NCBI GenBank assembly: GCA_014804485.1
Contig: JAAUZT010000003.1
Span: forward strand, 1-46,451
From: Lachnospiraceae bacterium
GTDB taxonomy: Bacteria; Bacillota; Clostridia; Lachnospirales; Lachnospiraceae
Direction: 5' to 3'
Length of the DNA stretch: 46,451 bases
This document shows positions 18,266-26,485 of this stretch, one piece after another (positions within the stretch are counted from its first letter, which is position 1; each line of letters opens with the position of its first letter). The notes below the pieces were generated by a model. It searched no databases and was not told the DNA's origin. It worked only from the letters and a program-made list of their open reading frames with translations. The position numbers were made by a program, and so were the translations under genes.

Positions 18266-20454
18266 TACATACTTTTCCTTTCTGCGATCTCCGCCATCTT
18301 CGCATCACTTAATCTGGTATCTCCGTGCACACGGGAATACGCCAGATAACCGTTCATACGATCGATCTTAGTCAGATTGCGGCTGCCGCACGCAGGGCAC
18401 ACATCCATCTCAAGTTCCTGGTGTCCGCAGTCGTCGCAGTAGGCTAATGATAAATTGACACCCTCATAGAATCCCATCTCCATGGCCCGGCGAATCAATG
18501 TCTTGATCGCATCCATGTTATAGTCAATAGGATATTTCACATATTGTATTTTACCGCCGTTAGCCAGTTCCCAGAAGCGGTATTCCAGATCCTGCTTTTC
18601 AATCGGGGTAATGTCCTCCGTCACATGACAATGAAAGCTGTTGGATACATATTCTTTATCGGACACACCTTCAACAATACCGTATTTTGCCCGAAACTGC
18701 TTCACTTGTAAACCGCAAAGATTCTCAGCCGGTGTACCGTAGATTGCATAGAGGTTTCCGTCTTCCTCTTTATATTCCGCTATTTTATTATTGATATGCT
18801 CCAGCACTTCAAGCGCAAAGCTTCCGTCTTCTACAAGAGATTTGCCATTATATAACTCCTGCAGCTCATTAAAGGCAGTAATACCGAAACTGGCGGTCGC
18901 AGTCTTCAAAATCGGTTTAATCTTATCGTGAAGCTGCAAATGTCCGCCTAAGAATCCGCCCTCACAGTAAGCAAGCGGATTCGTGGAAGCACGCATTTCC
19001 CCCAGATACGCATAAGTTCTGATATGAAGTTGTCTGATCAAATTCAGATAATAATCCAATACCTCATAAAAATCTTTGTTCTCCTGACGGGATTTCGCTA
19101 AAATCATAGGCAGATGTAACGAAACAACACCTATATTAAACCTGCCCACAAAAACAGGGGAATCCTCCTCATCCGCCGGATGCATGCCGCCTCTCTCGTA
19201 CCACGGAGACAGGAACGCACGACAGCCCATAGGGGAAATTACCTTGCCGTACTGTTTATACATGCTGGCAATATACCCTTTGCCGGTCAGACTCAGCCAG
19301 TCCGGATACATTGTTTTGGCAGAGCACTCCACGCCCGCTTCAAATACATCTTCCAGCTCTTTGCCCGGTCCGTGCAGATTCTCATCATATAAGAATACGA
19401 TCTTCGGGAAAAGTACCGGTTTCTTACATTCTTTCTTGCCCTGTCCCTTCCGTCGCACATTGAGCATGGTGATGGTAGCCAGCTTCGCAAATCTTCCGGT
19501 ACCTATCCCTGCCGTTACGGTGATAAAAGGATAATCTCCGCGGCTGCTGGCCACCGTATTAAACTTGTATTCCCATCCCTGGAAGCCCTGCTCAAACTCT
19601 TTCTTGACATCCGCCAATGCCTGTGCCTCGGCAGTTTCTCCGTCCACTCCCAGCTTCGTATATTTCTCAACATTGCGTTTATAAGACTTCTCCGCATAGG
19701 GCTCTAAGATCTTATCTACTTCCGGAACAGTAAACCCGCCGTACTGCTGACTGGCAGCGCTAAGTACAATATCACCGATCACGTCGAATGCCACATCCAG
19801 AGTCTTCGGCTCGTTATACCAGATATTACCCATCTCAAATCCGCCGCTTAAGACCTCCGCCACATTAAAAAGACAGCAGTTCATCGTATCTCTTCTGGCC
19901 GACATATCATGGACATACAGATATCCGTCACGACACGCCTGAATCTCTTCGGTGGTCATGAAAAATTTCTGATACAATTCTTTATTAAACTGATTAAAGA
20001 TCAAGCTTCTCTTCGTGGATACCAAAGCGCTGTCCGTATTAGCATTCTCTTTATCCCCGATATACATAATAGACTGACTCTTCTTGTAGACATCGTCCAT
20101 CATCCGCACGAAGTCCTGTTTATAATTACGATAATCCCGATAGCTCTTGGCAACGATTGGCTTAACATCCTCCAGCGCACTTTCTACTATATTGTGCATG
20201 ATCTGAATCGGAATCTCCTGTTCCCCCAGCTCATTTACCTTATCTATCACTGTCTGGCATATATGACGTTTCTCTTCATCCGTGAACTTCGTCAGGGCAC
20301 GATATGCGCTCTTGCCTACGGCATCGATCACCTTCTGAACATTGAAATTTTCCAGACTGCCGTCTTTCTTGATTACTTTTACAACCTTGTCCGGTTTATA
20401 TTCCAGTCCGAAATTCTCGTCAACTATATTGTCCGACCCAAACTTACTACTCAT
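18265..20454 (-). CDS. nrdD: Anaerobic (class III) ribonucleoside-triphosphate reductase
   Basis: 729 residues. It reduces ribonucleoside triphosphates to deoxynucleotides under anaerobiosis. An N-terminal ATP-cone (about 25-115, beginning VVKVIKKDGSLENF) provides allosteric control. The central ten-stranded barrel region includes RRDTMNCCLFN. The C-terminus has the zinc site (CDDC and CPAC) and the glycyl-radical site in RMNGYLAYSR with Gly about 702. It is the first gene of nrdD-nrdG-dut. Upstream are a strong promoter and two NrdR-like boxes, so it is probably repressed when deoxynucleotides are plentiful. Confidence 0.97.
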   Translation of the reverse strand: MSSKFGSDNIVDENFGLEYKPDKVVKVIKKDGSLENFNVQKVIDAVGKSAYRALTKFTDEEKRHICQTVIDKVNELGEQEIPIQIMHNIVESALEDVKPIVAKSYRDYRNYKQDFVRMMDDVYKKSQSIMYIGDKENANTDSALVSTKRSLIFNQFNKELYQKFFMTTEEIQACRDGYLYVHDMSARRDTMNCCLFNVAEVLSGGFEMGNIWYNEPKTLDVAFDVIGDIVLSAASQQYGGFTVPEVDKILEPYAEKSYKRNVEKYTKLGVDGETAEAQALADVKKEFEQGFQGWEYKFNTVASSRGDYPFITVTAGIGTGRFAKLATITMLNVRRKGQGKKECKKPVLFPKIVFLYDENLHGPGKELEDVFEAGVECSAKTMYPDWLSLTGKGYIASMYKQYGKVISPMGCRAFLSPWYERGGMHPADEEDSPVFVGRFNIGVVSLHLPMILAKSRQENKDFYEVLDYYLNLIRQLHIRTYAYLGEMRASTNPLAYCEGGFLGGHLQLHDKIKPILKTATASFGITAFNELQELYNGKSLVEDGSFALEVLEHINNKIAEYKEEDGNLYAIYGTPAENLCGLQVKQFRAKYGIVEGVSDKEYVSNSFHCHVTEDITPIEKQDLEYRFWELANGGKIQYVKYPIDYNMDAIKTLIRRAMEMGFYEGVNLSLAYCDDCGHQELEMDVCPACGSRNLTKIDRMNGYLAYSRVHGDTRLSDAKMAEIAERKSM

Positions 20455-20524
20455 TCATTTCCCCTCCGTGGTATTTCGTATAAATGATATTGCCGCACTT
20501 CTTAGATTGCATCTCACTAAAAAT

Positions 20525-20540
20525 CTACAAAATATAGTAG
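20525..20540 (-). promoter_or_regulatory. NrdR-like box, promoter-distal
   Basis: CTACAAAATATAGTAG is near-palindromic and close to the known NrdR consensus (ACACWATATATWGTGT). It sits in the nrdD leader, 30 bp centre-to-centre from the second box (about three helical turns), the paired arrangement usual for this ATP-cone repressor. Confidence 0.65.
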
Positions 20541-20554
20541 CGGTTGACATAAAA

Positions 20555-20570
20555 TCACTATATTTTGTGG
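20555..20570 (-). promoter_or_regulatory. NrdR-like box, promoter-proximal
   Basis: TCACTATATTTTGTGG matches the NrdR consensus at most positions. It begins about 10 bases downstream of the nrdD -10 element, roughly at the transcription start, so binding here would block initiation or escape. The nrdR gene itself is not in the window. Confidence 0.7.
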
Positions 20571-20579
20571 TTTAGATTA

Positions 20580-20608
20580 AGTATAAGATAAGAAGCATCT
20601 TATGTCAA
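20580..20608 (-). promoter_or_regulatory. Sigma-A-type promoter of nrdD-nrdG-dut
   Basis: On the minus strand TTGACA (20603-20608) and TATACT (20580-20585) are spaced by exactly 17 bases, a near-consensus promoter. The nrdD start codon is about 125 bases downstream, past both NrdR-like boxes. Confidence 0.8.
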
Positions 20609-20632
20609 TGACTCATCTGATTAAAAACCACC

Positions 20633-20664
20633 AAAAAGGGATATGCCTTTTTGTGACATATCCC
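20633..20664 (-). terminator. Intrinsic terminator of the aminotransferase gene
   Basis: GGGATATG pairs with CATATCCC around an 11-base loop, followed on the minus strand by TTTTT. It lies 35 bases after the aminotransferase stop and isolates that gene from the nrdD promoter. Confidence 0.8.
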
Positions 20665-20698
20665 AAACTTTACACGATATCCATTTTTTAATAAAAAA

Positions 20699-21883
20699 CT
20701 ATTGACTTTTGGAAACCGTTATCATACCGGAACCCGCAATCGCCTCGACTGCCTCCTGAATCGTCTCCACGGGCAGCGTCAGCGCAAACCGTACATGTCC
20801 GCTGCCCAGCGACCCGAAGCTTCTTCCCGGCGTACACAGCACACCCGTCTTCTCCACCAATTCCATGACAAAATCCACGTCATCCGTATAGCCCACCGGA
20901 ATCTTCGCCCAGGCAAACATTGTACCTTCACTGTCTTCCATATGCCACCCGATCTTTCGCAGACCTCCGCAGAGAGCATCCCTGCGCCGCTGATATTCCA
21001 CGCACTGTGCTTTCACCATGGCATCCGATCCCGTGAGCGCAGCCACCGCGCCGTATTGTACCGGCAGATACGTACCATAATCAATCTGGGACCGAAGACG
21101 TTTGAAATTATCCACGATTTCTTTATTCCCCGTCAAAAAGCTCATTCTGGCTCCGGTGTAGTTATATGACTTGGAAAGAGAATAAAATTCCACCGCAATC
21201 TTCTTCGCTTCGGGGATCCGCAGAATCGATTTACCAACCCTGCCGTCATAAATAATATCAGAATAAGCGTTGTCATGTATAATGACAATATTATGCTCAA
21301 TTGCCCATGGGATCAATCTCTCATAGAACGAATCCGGCGCCGTCTTACATACCGGATTTAGTGGATATGAAACAATCATGCATTTGACACGTGCAAGCAG
21401 TTTCTCATCCATGCTCTCCAAATCGGGCAAATAGTGATTTTCTTCCGTCAGGTCGTAAGTCACCACTTCCGCCCCTGCTAGAGACGGTCCGATCCCGAAA
21501 ATAGGATAGCCCGGATTCGGCACCAGCACCACATCTCCTGCATTACAGAGAGTCAGACAGATATGAGAGATTCCCTCCTGAGAACCATACACTGACATGA
21601 TCTCATCTTTCTCAAGATTCACATCGTAACGCTCCTGATACCGCTTCTGAACGGCCTCAATCAGTTCCGGTATGTCGATCAGCGCATACTTATAATTCTC
21701 CGGTTTCTTCGCCGCCTCGATCACCGCCTGCATCACATGCTCCGCTGGCGGAAAATCCGGTGTACCTACGGAAAGGTTATAGATTTTTTTCCCCTGTTTT
21801 TCCGCCTCCGCTTTCTTGTCATTCAAAACCTGAAATATGCCCGCCTCATAATCTTTCATACGGTCTGCAAATTGTATACTCAT
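20699..21883 (-). CDS. PLP-dependent class I/II aminotransferase (DapL/AlaT-like)
   Basis: 394 residues of fold-type I aminotransferase. Visible features are SVGTPDFPP near the N-terminus, NPGYP, the PLP-contact region HDNAYSDI, the Schiff-base lysine in SLSKSYNYTGARMSF, and a C-terminal RFALTLP with the substrate-carboxylate arginine. The closest families are LL-diaminopimelate aminotransferase and alanine/aspartate-type enzymes; I cannot separate them by eye. It ends in its own terminator. Upstream is the repeat-rich spacer at 21934-22119, so it may be separate from the WYL regulator gene or share read-through from it. Confidence 0.85.
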   Translation of the reverse strand: MSIQFADRMKDYEAGIFQVLNDKKAEAEKQGKKIYNLSVGTPDFPPAEHVMQAVIEAAKKPENYKYALIDIPELIEAVQKRYQERYDVNLEKDEIMSVYGSQEGISHICLTLCNAGDVVLVPNPGYPIFGIGPSLAGAEVVTYDLTEENHYLPDLESMDEKLLARVKCMIVSYPLNPVCKTAPDSFYERLIPWAIEHNIVIIHDNAYSDIIYDGRVGKSILRIPEAKKIAVEFYSLSKSYNYTGARMSFLTGNKEIVDNFKRLRSQIDYGTYLPVQYGAVAALTGSDAMVKAQCVEYQRRRDALCGGLRKIGWHMEDSEGTMFAWAKIPVGYTDDVDFVMELVEKTGVLCTPGRSFGSLGSGHVRFALTLPVETIQEAVEAIAGSGMITVSKSQ

Positions 21884-21915
21884 GCCTTTTTTCCTTTCTG
21901 AGTTGCTGTATCCTT

Positions 21916-22046
21916 TCTACTCCGCAGTGCACGCTGGGGAGTTCTACTCCGCAGTGCACGCTCGATTCCGCTTTGCTTCATCTCGCTCTCGCTGGGGAGT
22001 TCTACTCCGCAGTGCACGCTCGATTCCGCTTTGCTTCATCTCGCTC
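21916..22046. repeat. Tandem direct repeats in spacer
   Basis: A 55-bp sequence is repeated exactly with a 58-bp period (21934-21988 and 21992-22046). Its 20-bp core TCTACTCCGCAGTGCACGCT occurs three times (21916, 21943, 22001). The spacer has no gene of its own; short open frames through it are low-complexity products of the repeat. Confidence 0.9.
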
Positions 22047-22062
22047 ACGGGCTTCGCCCTAT

Positions 22063-22119
22063 CACTCCGTAAGCAGACAAAACTGTCAGCGAGCTGCCAT
22101 TTTGTCTGTTTACGGAGTG
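22063..22119. repeat. Long inverted repeat, 20-bp arms
   Basis: CACTCCGTAAGCAGACAAAA (22063-22082) pairs with its complement at 22100-22119 with one mismatch around a 17-base loop. It lies 8 bases beyond the stop of the WYL regulator. It could act as its terminator, but no U-tract follows, and it looks more like a dispersed palindromic element. Confidence 0.8.
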
Positions 22120-22126
22120 GCACTGC

Positions 22127-23128
22127 TCATTGCTTACGTGTATATTGTGCGTAGACCTCACCTAGGTAGTCTTTGTATTCTTCCAGGACTCCGGCCGGGG
22201 CAATGATCTTCGCACCTACACCCAGACCTGTCAGCCAGCCGTAGAACTGTCCGCTTAGCGCCACCTGAACTCTTACCGAGAAGTGTTCGTCATCCCGTTT
22301 GCGAATGGGCACTTCTTTCCCGAAACGGTCCAAAACAACTCCGATGAACCGATTTTCAAAAATAAGCGTAACGACCTCTTCCCTACCGCCGAACATACCG
22401 AAAGTCTTATTCGCATATGCGGCAATGTCGAAACGCTCAAACAGTTCCGCACCCTCCCGCGGCACACCCGTCAGTACTTTGATCTGTCCCATCTTATCCA
22501 CACGGAAATGCTTAATGGAATCACTTTCACTGTCATGGGCAATCAGATAATAATTCTCATCCTTACATGTCAGCGCCCACGGGCTCACACGATAATTCTT
22601 GCCATCCTTACGGGGTACAAGCTCTTTTTCCAGATTCCATTCCAAATATTGAAACGTAATCTGATCATTATTCTGGACCGCCCGATGAATATCATCCACT
22701 ATGTAATAAATACTCTCATTGGCAGTTTTGATACGATTGGCTACATAAACCTGTCTCTGCAGCTGCCCGGCCTCCGCTTTCGAGGCAAGCTTCTCGATCT
22801 TAGAAATCAATTCTCTGGATTTCTTCTGTGTCAGGAATCTGGAAGCCTGTACAGTCTCCACCAGAAGCTTTAATTCAGCCAGTTCAAAATCCCTTCCTGC
22901 CAAATAGTATCCGCCGCCGGTCTTCGCCTTGACTAACACAATATCATATCCGAAATCAATCAGTTGTGCGATATCGTCATAGATACTCTTACGTTCTGCC
23001 TTGATACCGTAAGTCCCTAAGGCATCGATCAATGCCTGAGCGCTCAGGCAATGCTCTTCATCGGTCTGCTCCGTCAGTATTTTAACCAGATATAATAGTT
23101 TCAGTTTCTGATTCGGTGACTTCGGCAT
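22127..23128 (-). CDS. HTH-WYL domain transcriptional regulator
   Basis: 333 residues. The N-terminus is a winged helix-turn-helix (about 5-75, containing AERKSIYDDIAQL). The WYL sensor domain follows (about 145-225) with the FQYLEWN and YRVSPWAL signatures, and a C-terminal WCX-like extension runs from about 245. WYL proteins usually bind nucleic acid or nucleotide ligands and control nearby genes. The ATG at 23128 overlaps the stop of the nucleotidase gene (TGATG) with AGGAG 8 bases upstream, so the two are cotranscribed and coupled. A GTG one codon earlier is possible. Target unknown. Confidence 0.88.
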   Translation of the reverse strand: MPKSPNQKLKLLYLVKILTEQTDEEHCLSAQALIDALGTYGIKAERKSIYDDIAQLIDFGYDIVLVKAKTGGGYYLAGRDFELAELKLLVETVQASRFLTQKKSRELISKIEKLASKAEAGQLQRQVYVANRIKTANESIYYIVDDIHRAVQNNDQITFQYLEWNLEKELVPRKDGKNYRVSPWALTCKDENYYLIAHDSESDSIKHFRVDKMGQIKVLTGVPREGAELFERFDIAAYANKTFGMFGGREEVVTLIFENRFIGVVLDRFGKEVPIRKRDDEHFSVRVQVALSGQFYGWLTGLGVGAKIIAPAGVLEEYKDYLGEVYAQYTRKQ

Positions 23129-23832
23129 CACTCACACTCCTGTCCGAGTATCGGCAGCAATTCGGCCAGCCGACGTATCTCATAGTTCGTGTGCACATCC
23201 ACGTCCTTTGCTTTACCCTCGGGATTAAACCAACAAGCTGCAATCCCTGCGTTATTGGCTCCCTGCATGTCACTGGTCAGTGAATCACCTACCAGAATGC
23301 ATTCTTCCCGCTTCACATCCGGCAATAATGTAAAACAGGCCTCGAAGTATTCTTTTCTTGGTTTGGGATATCCCATCAGCTCGGACACAAAAACGCCGTC
23401 CATGATCTGATTTAATCCGGACAGCTTCATCTTATTCGCCTGCGTCGCATTGACGCCATTTGTGACCACGTACTGTCTGTACCCTTCTGCCCTAAGCTGC
23501 GTAACCAGCTCCTTTGCTCCATCCATATAGAAAAAAACGCTTCCCAGCTCTTTCTGGTAAACCTCCTGCACATCCTCCGGTGTTACCCTGTCGATTCCCA
23601 GTTCATCAAAAAGAGTCCGGAATCTGCCCACGATCAGCTCTTCCTTTGTGATCTCGCCCTGTTCCAGTCTGTTCCAGTAACCTCTGTTGATGACATCATA
23701 CCGTGCCACGATCCCATCGTTGATTTCCAGCCCGAACTGCCCGAATACCGCCCGTATGGCATAATCCATGGAAAGATCAAAATTTAAAAGTGTCTGATCC
23801 AAATCCCAAAGTATTGTCGTATATCTTTTCAT
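23128..23832 (-). CDS. yjjG: YjjG-family pyrimidine 5'-nucleotidase (HAD)
   Basis: 234 residues of HAD phosphatase. Motif I is LWDLDQTLLNF with the nucleophile and acid/base Asp pair; motif II VVTNG; motif III Lys in GYPKPRKEYF; motif IV GDSLTSDMQGA. A helical cap lies between motifs I and II, and the CWFNPEGK tail is typical of YjjG-type enzymes that remove non-canonical pyrimidine nucleotides. It is coupled to the WYL regulator by overlapping stop and start. It is preceded by a palindromic spacer at 23860-23931. The symbol is assigned by motif resemblance. Confidence 0.8.
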   Translation of the reverse strand: MKRYTTILWDLDQTLLNFDLSMDYAIRAVFGQFGLEINDGIVARYDVINRGYWNRLEQGEITKEELIVGRFRTLFDELGIDRVTPEDVQEVYQKELGSVFFYMDGAKELVTQLRAEGYRQYVVTNGVNATQANKMKLSGLNQIMDGVFVSELMGYPKPRKEYFEACFTLLPDVKREECILVGDSLTSDMQGANNAGIAACWFNPEGKAKDVDVHTNYEIRRLAELLPILGQECE

Positions 23833-23859
23833 CCAATACCCATGCCTTTCTCACAACCT

Positions 23860-23931
23860 GCGAATTTGTAAGCCAAGACGCTAACAGCGTCGGCACAAAT
23901 TTGCGATTGAAAAATCTTTGATTTTTCAATC
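23860..23931. repeat. Nested and adjacent palindromes upstream of the nucleotidase gene
   Basis: An outer pair GCGAATTTGT/ACAAATTTGC (one mismatch) encloses GACGC/GCGTC. It is followed immediately by an 11-bp perfect hairpin (GATTGAAAAAT, loop of five, complement, 23905-23931). It lies between the terminator at 23958 and the yjjG-like start. It may be a mobile palindromic element or a 5' leader structure; no coding content is seen. Confidence 0.7.
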
Positions 23932-23957
23932 TATCTCCATGTCAAAGCAGAAACAGT

Positions 23958-23983
23958 AAAAAGGTGTTCTGATTATGAACACC
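23958..23983 (-). terminator. Intrinsic terminator after the small membrane protein gene
   Basis: GGTGTTC pairs with GAACACC around a seven-base loop, followed on the minus strand by TTTTT. It begins 26 bases beyond the stop at 24009. Confidence 0.8.
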
Positions 23984-24008
23984 CTTCTCCACTCTGCTTA
24001 TTACTTTC

Positions 24009-24194
24009 CTAAACCGTCGTATTTCCGCCAACCGTTCCTGCCTGCTCTGAGTCAGCAGCCACAGCCTCTTTTGTCTCCTTACTCTTCCAGCACTTCACGC
24101 CGATTATACACGCCACAATGACAAGCGCAACGATCAATACAAAAACTAAAAGATAAGATAAAAATGCGTTTACAAATAAAATTAAATTTGTCAT
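24009..24194 (-). CDS. Small single-pass membrane protein of unknown function
   Basis: 61 residues. A hydrophobic segment spans about residues 4-33 (LILFVNAFLSYLLVFVLIVA onward), then a short basic stretch (KCWKSKETK) and a polar tail. A GGAAGGATGAGG ribosome-binding region precedes the ATG and an intrinsic terminator follows, so the gene is likely real. Similar tiny membrane proteins are common in Lachnospiraceae and carry unreliable names; I cannot assign a function. It lies downstream of rnhA. Confidence 0.7.
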   Translation of the reverse strand: MTNLILFVNAFLSYLLVFVLIVALVIVACIIGVKCWKSKETKEAVAADSEQAGTVGGNTTV

Positions 24195-24247
24195 CTGTCC
24201 TCATCCTTCCTAGAAGTAAATTCCTTCGAAGTTAATAATACCACCAA

Positions 24248-24718
24248 CTAGAATGTATCGTCAAGTAAGTCTGTGCCATCTGCCGCCGTCGTGGCCAGTT
24301 TATCACAACGTTCATTCTCCGGATGACCATCATGCCCCTTGACCCACTGAAAAGTCACCTGATGGGGTTCCTTTGCCCGCAGAAGCCTCTCCCACAGGTC
24401 AATATTCTTAACCGGTTTATTACCGGCAGTCTTCCAATTCTTCCTGATCCATCCGTCGATCCAATGCTGATTAAAAGCATCCGTAACATATTTAGAATCC
24501 GATATCAGAAGAACTTCACAAGGTTTCGTCAAAGCTTCCAGCCCTACGATCACCGCCATCAGTTCCATTCGATTGTTTGTCGTTTTCTTATATCCTGCGG
24601 AATATTCCCGCTCGTGCAGTGTTCCTTTGCCATCAATATATTGTAAAACAGTACCATAGCCGCCCGGTCCTTCCGGATTTCCGCGTGCCGCACCATCCGT
24701 GTAAATCGTCACTTTCAT
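24248..24718 (-). CDS. rnhA: Ribonuclease HI
   Basis: 156 residues, the usual length. It cleaves RNA in RNA-DNA hybrids. The active-site carboxylates are visible: Asp8 ([10 protein letters not shown]), Glu52 (NRMEL), Asp74 (LISDSKYV) and Asp139 (NERCDKLA), with the supporting His129 in [10 protein letters not shown]. It lies 40 bp after the MutS-like gene and is probably in the same minus-strand unit. Confidence 0.97.
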   Translation of the reverse strand: MKVTIYTDGAARGNPEGPGGYGTVLQYIDGKGTLHEREYSAGYKKTTNNRMELMAVIVGLEALTKPCEVLLISDSKYVTDAFNQHWIDGWIRKNWKTAGNKPVKNIDLWERLLRAKEPHQVTFQWVKGHDGHPENERCDKLATTAADGTDLLDDTF

Positions 24719-24758
24719 GCATTCAGCCTTTCCTTAAATCCACGCTCTTTTTCTGAAA

Positions 24759-26471
24759 TCAGTTTTTTGATTCTCCCGCCTGCCAGTTCCCGCTTGTCAG
24801 GAATCTCTCCGCCATAGCCTCTGCCTCTGCCGTAATCTGTTCATCATATTCGAGCATCTTAAGAAGTGCAATCGCATTTCTTGTAGTGGCAGGTCCTTTC
24901 ATCAATTTATAAGGAAAGAAAATATCATTCTCCTCAATACGCTCTTCAAAATGATAATTGTCATACTCCTGCTCCAACAGCTTCGTCAGTTCCACATCAT
25001 GAGTCGCCGCAAAACACAGTGCATGATCCGCTGCCAGCATCTTCATAATCTGCGTAGAAGCGGCAATCCGCTCTACCGTATTGGTTCCCCGCAGCACCTC
25101 ATCCACAAAACAGAGTACATGACACTGCTCCGTCTCCGCCAGCTTAACCTGATCCATAATACGCTTAATAGATCTGATCTCTACCATATAATAACTCTGC
25201 CCGCCGACCAGATCATCTTTCAACGCCATGGAGGAATAGATTCGCAAAATCGGCGCTTCATACCGTTTAGCCAAACAGGTATGGATCGTCTGCGCCAATA
25301 TTGCGTTCACAGCCACTGCACGCAGAAAAGTGGACTTACCCGAAGCATTAGAACCGGTCAGAAGCACTCCTCCGGACACCGTGACAGAATTTTTAACCGG
25401 CTCAGCCAGAAGCGGATGATAGAGCTGCTCTATCTCCATATGCCTGTCCGCATGCTGTCCGTAGTGTATCGTAGGAATACAATATTCTCCCTGTAGACTG
25501 CTTCTGTATGATCCGATCACGATGGCTGTCTCGATCTGTCCCATCACCGTAATCATTTCATCAATCTCCGTCAGATGTCCCCGCACGGCACGAAGTGCAT
25601 TGTTAAACTGTATCAGATCCAGATAGAAGATCATCCGCACATAGTCCAGTACGACTCCCAACGGATTACCATTTCCCTTGTCTGTAAAAACGATCAGATA
25701 GGCATTTCTGATAAATCCCCTCATCTGCTTATGGCACTCCCGCAGACGATCCTGCTCCCGTTCCATTCCATCTATCTTTGTCCTTCCCAACTGCTCCGCA
25801 CTATCCAGTAACCTGCTGATATACCGGAAACTGGTAATATATGGCTCGATCAGCTTGTATTCTTTGAAATATCCGATAAAATTATGGCAAAGTACTGCCA
25901 TCAGTGCAACAATACCGACCGGAAGCGAAAGAAACATAATTCCCACACTGACAGCAAGAAACAGATTGCTCAACACATATTTCATGTTCCTGCGTTCTCC
26001 CAGCGTATCCAGATTCTCCAGATATTCATAGATCGAGTGTTTACCCATTCTGCCCAGACTAAGAAGTGCACGCTGCGCTTTATGCCGTTCTTCTTCGTGT
26101 TCCATAAAAAAGCTGATCTGCGATTCTACATGCTGCATCTGCGCCTCATCATAGATCGGTGTACGCAGTCTGTAATAGAGATACTCATCTCCCGCCGCAC
26201 TGCAGGATACATTGATCTTACGATAGATATGATCCATATTCAGATCATTCCATGTAATGTCATCTATCACCTGCTCCGAGAGGTGTTTGAGATAGTACAT
26301 CCTGATGTGTTCCATCTCTCCTTCTTTATACACCCTCTCAGAGACCGTTCCGTAACTCTGGTAGATCTTCTCCAGATAATTCTTCTGGAACTTTCTGCTG
26401 CTTACGTACTCACTTCCCATAATCAGTGCAATCAGCAGCACAATCGCACCGGCAAGCACTATATACTCCAT
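24759..26471 (-). CDS. Membrane-associated MutS-like ATPase
   Basis: 570 residues. It starts with a membrane helix (about 3-20) and has a second hydrophobic stretch near 185-215. Next come a helical clamp-like region and a MutS domain V ATPase: Walker A GSNASGKST at about 373-381, Walker B VLCFVDE near 455, and a TNTVERIAAS signature after it. The mismatch-recognition domain of true MutS is missing, so it is not the classical repair protein. Members of this group are widespread in Firmicutes with unknown role. The ATG lies 14 bases after the mtaD-like stop with no clear ribosome-binding site, which hints at reinitiation. rnhA follows. Confidence 0.85.
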   Translation of the reverse strand: MEYIVLAGAIVLLIALIMGSEYVSSRKFQKNYLEKIYQSYGTVSERVYKEGEMEHIRMYYLKHLSEQVIDDITWNDLNMDHIYRKINVSCSAAGDEYLYYRLRTPIYDEAQMQHVESQISFFMEHEEERHKAQRALLSLGRMGKHSIYEYLENLDTLGERRNMKYVLSNLFLAVSVGIMFLSLPVGIVALMAVLCHNFIGYFKEYKLIEPYITSFRYISRLLDSAEQLGRTKIDGMEREQDRLRECHKQMRGFIRNAYLIVFTDKGNGNPLGVVLDYVRMIFYLDLIQFNNALRAVRGHLTEIDEMITVMGQIETAIVIGSYRSSLQGEYCIPTIHYGQHADRHMEIEQLYHPLLAEPVKNSVTVSGGVLLTGSNASGKSTFLRAVAVNAILAQTIHTCLAKRYEAPILRIYSSMALKDDLVGGQSYYMVEIRSIKRIMDQVKLAETEQCHVLCFVDEVLRGTNTVERIAASTQIMKMLAADHALCFAATHDVELTKLLEQEYDNYHFEERIEENDIFFPYKLMKGPATTRNAIALLKMLEYDEQITAEAEAMAERFLTSGNWQAGESKN

Positions 26472-26485
26472 GTTGGTTGATGTAT

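Noticed and set aside
21916..22119. CRISPR array
   Set aside because: Only two to three repeat copies at uneven spacing, no unique spacers and no cas genes.
21882..22206. Plus-strand frames through the repeat spacer (90 and 148 codons)
   Set aside because: Their sequences are translations of the tandem DNA repeats (recurring FYSAVHARFRFASSRSR) and have no start signals.
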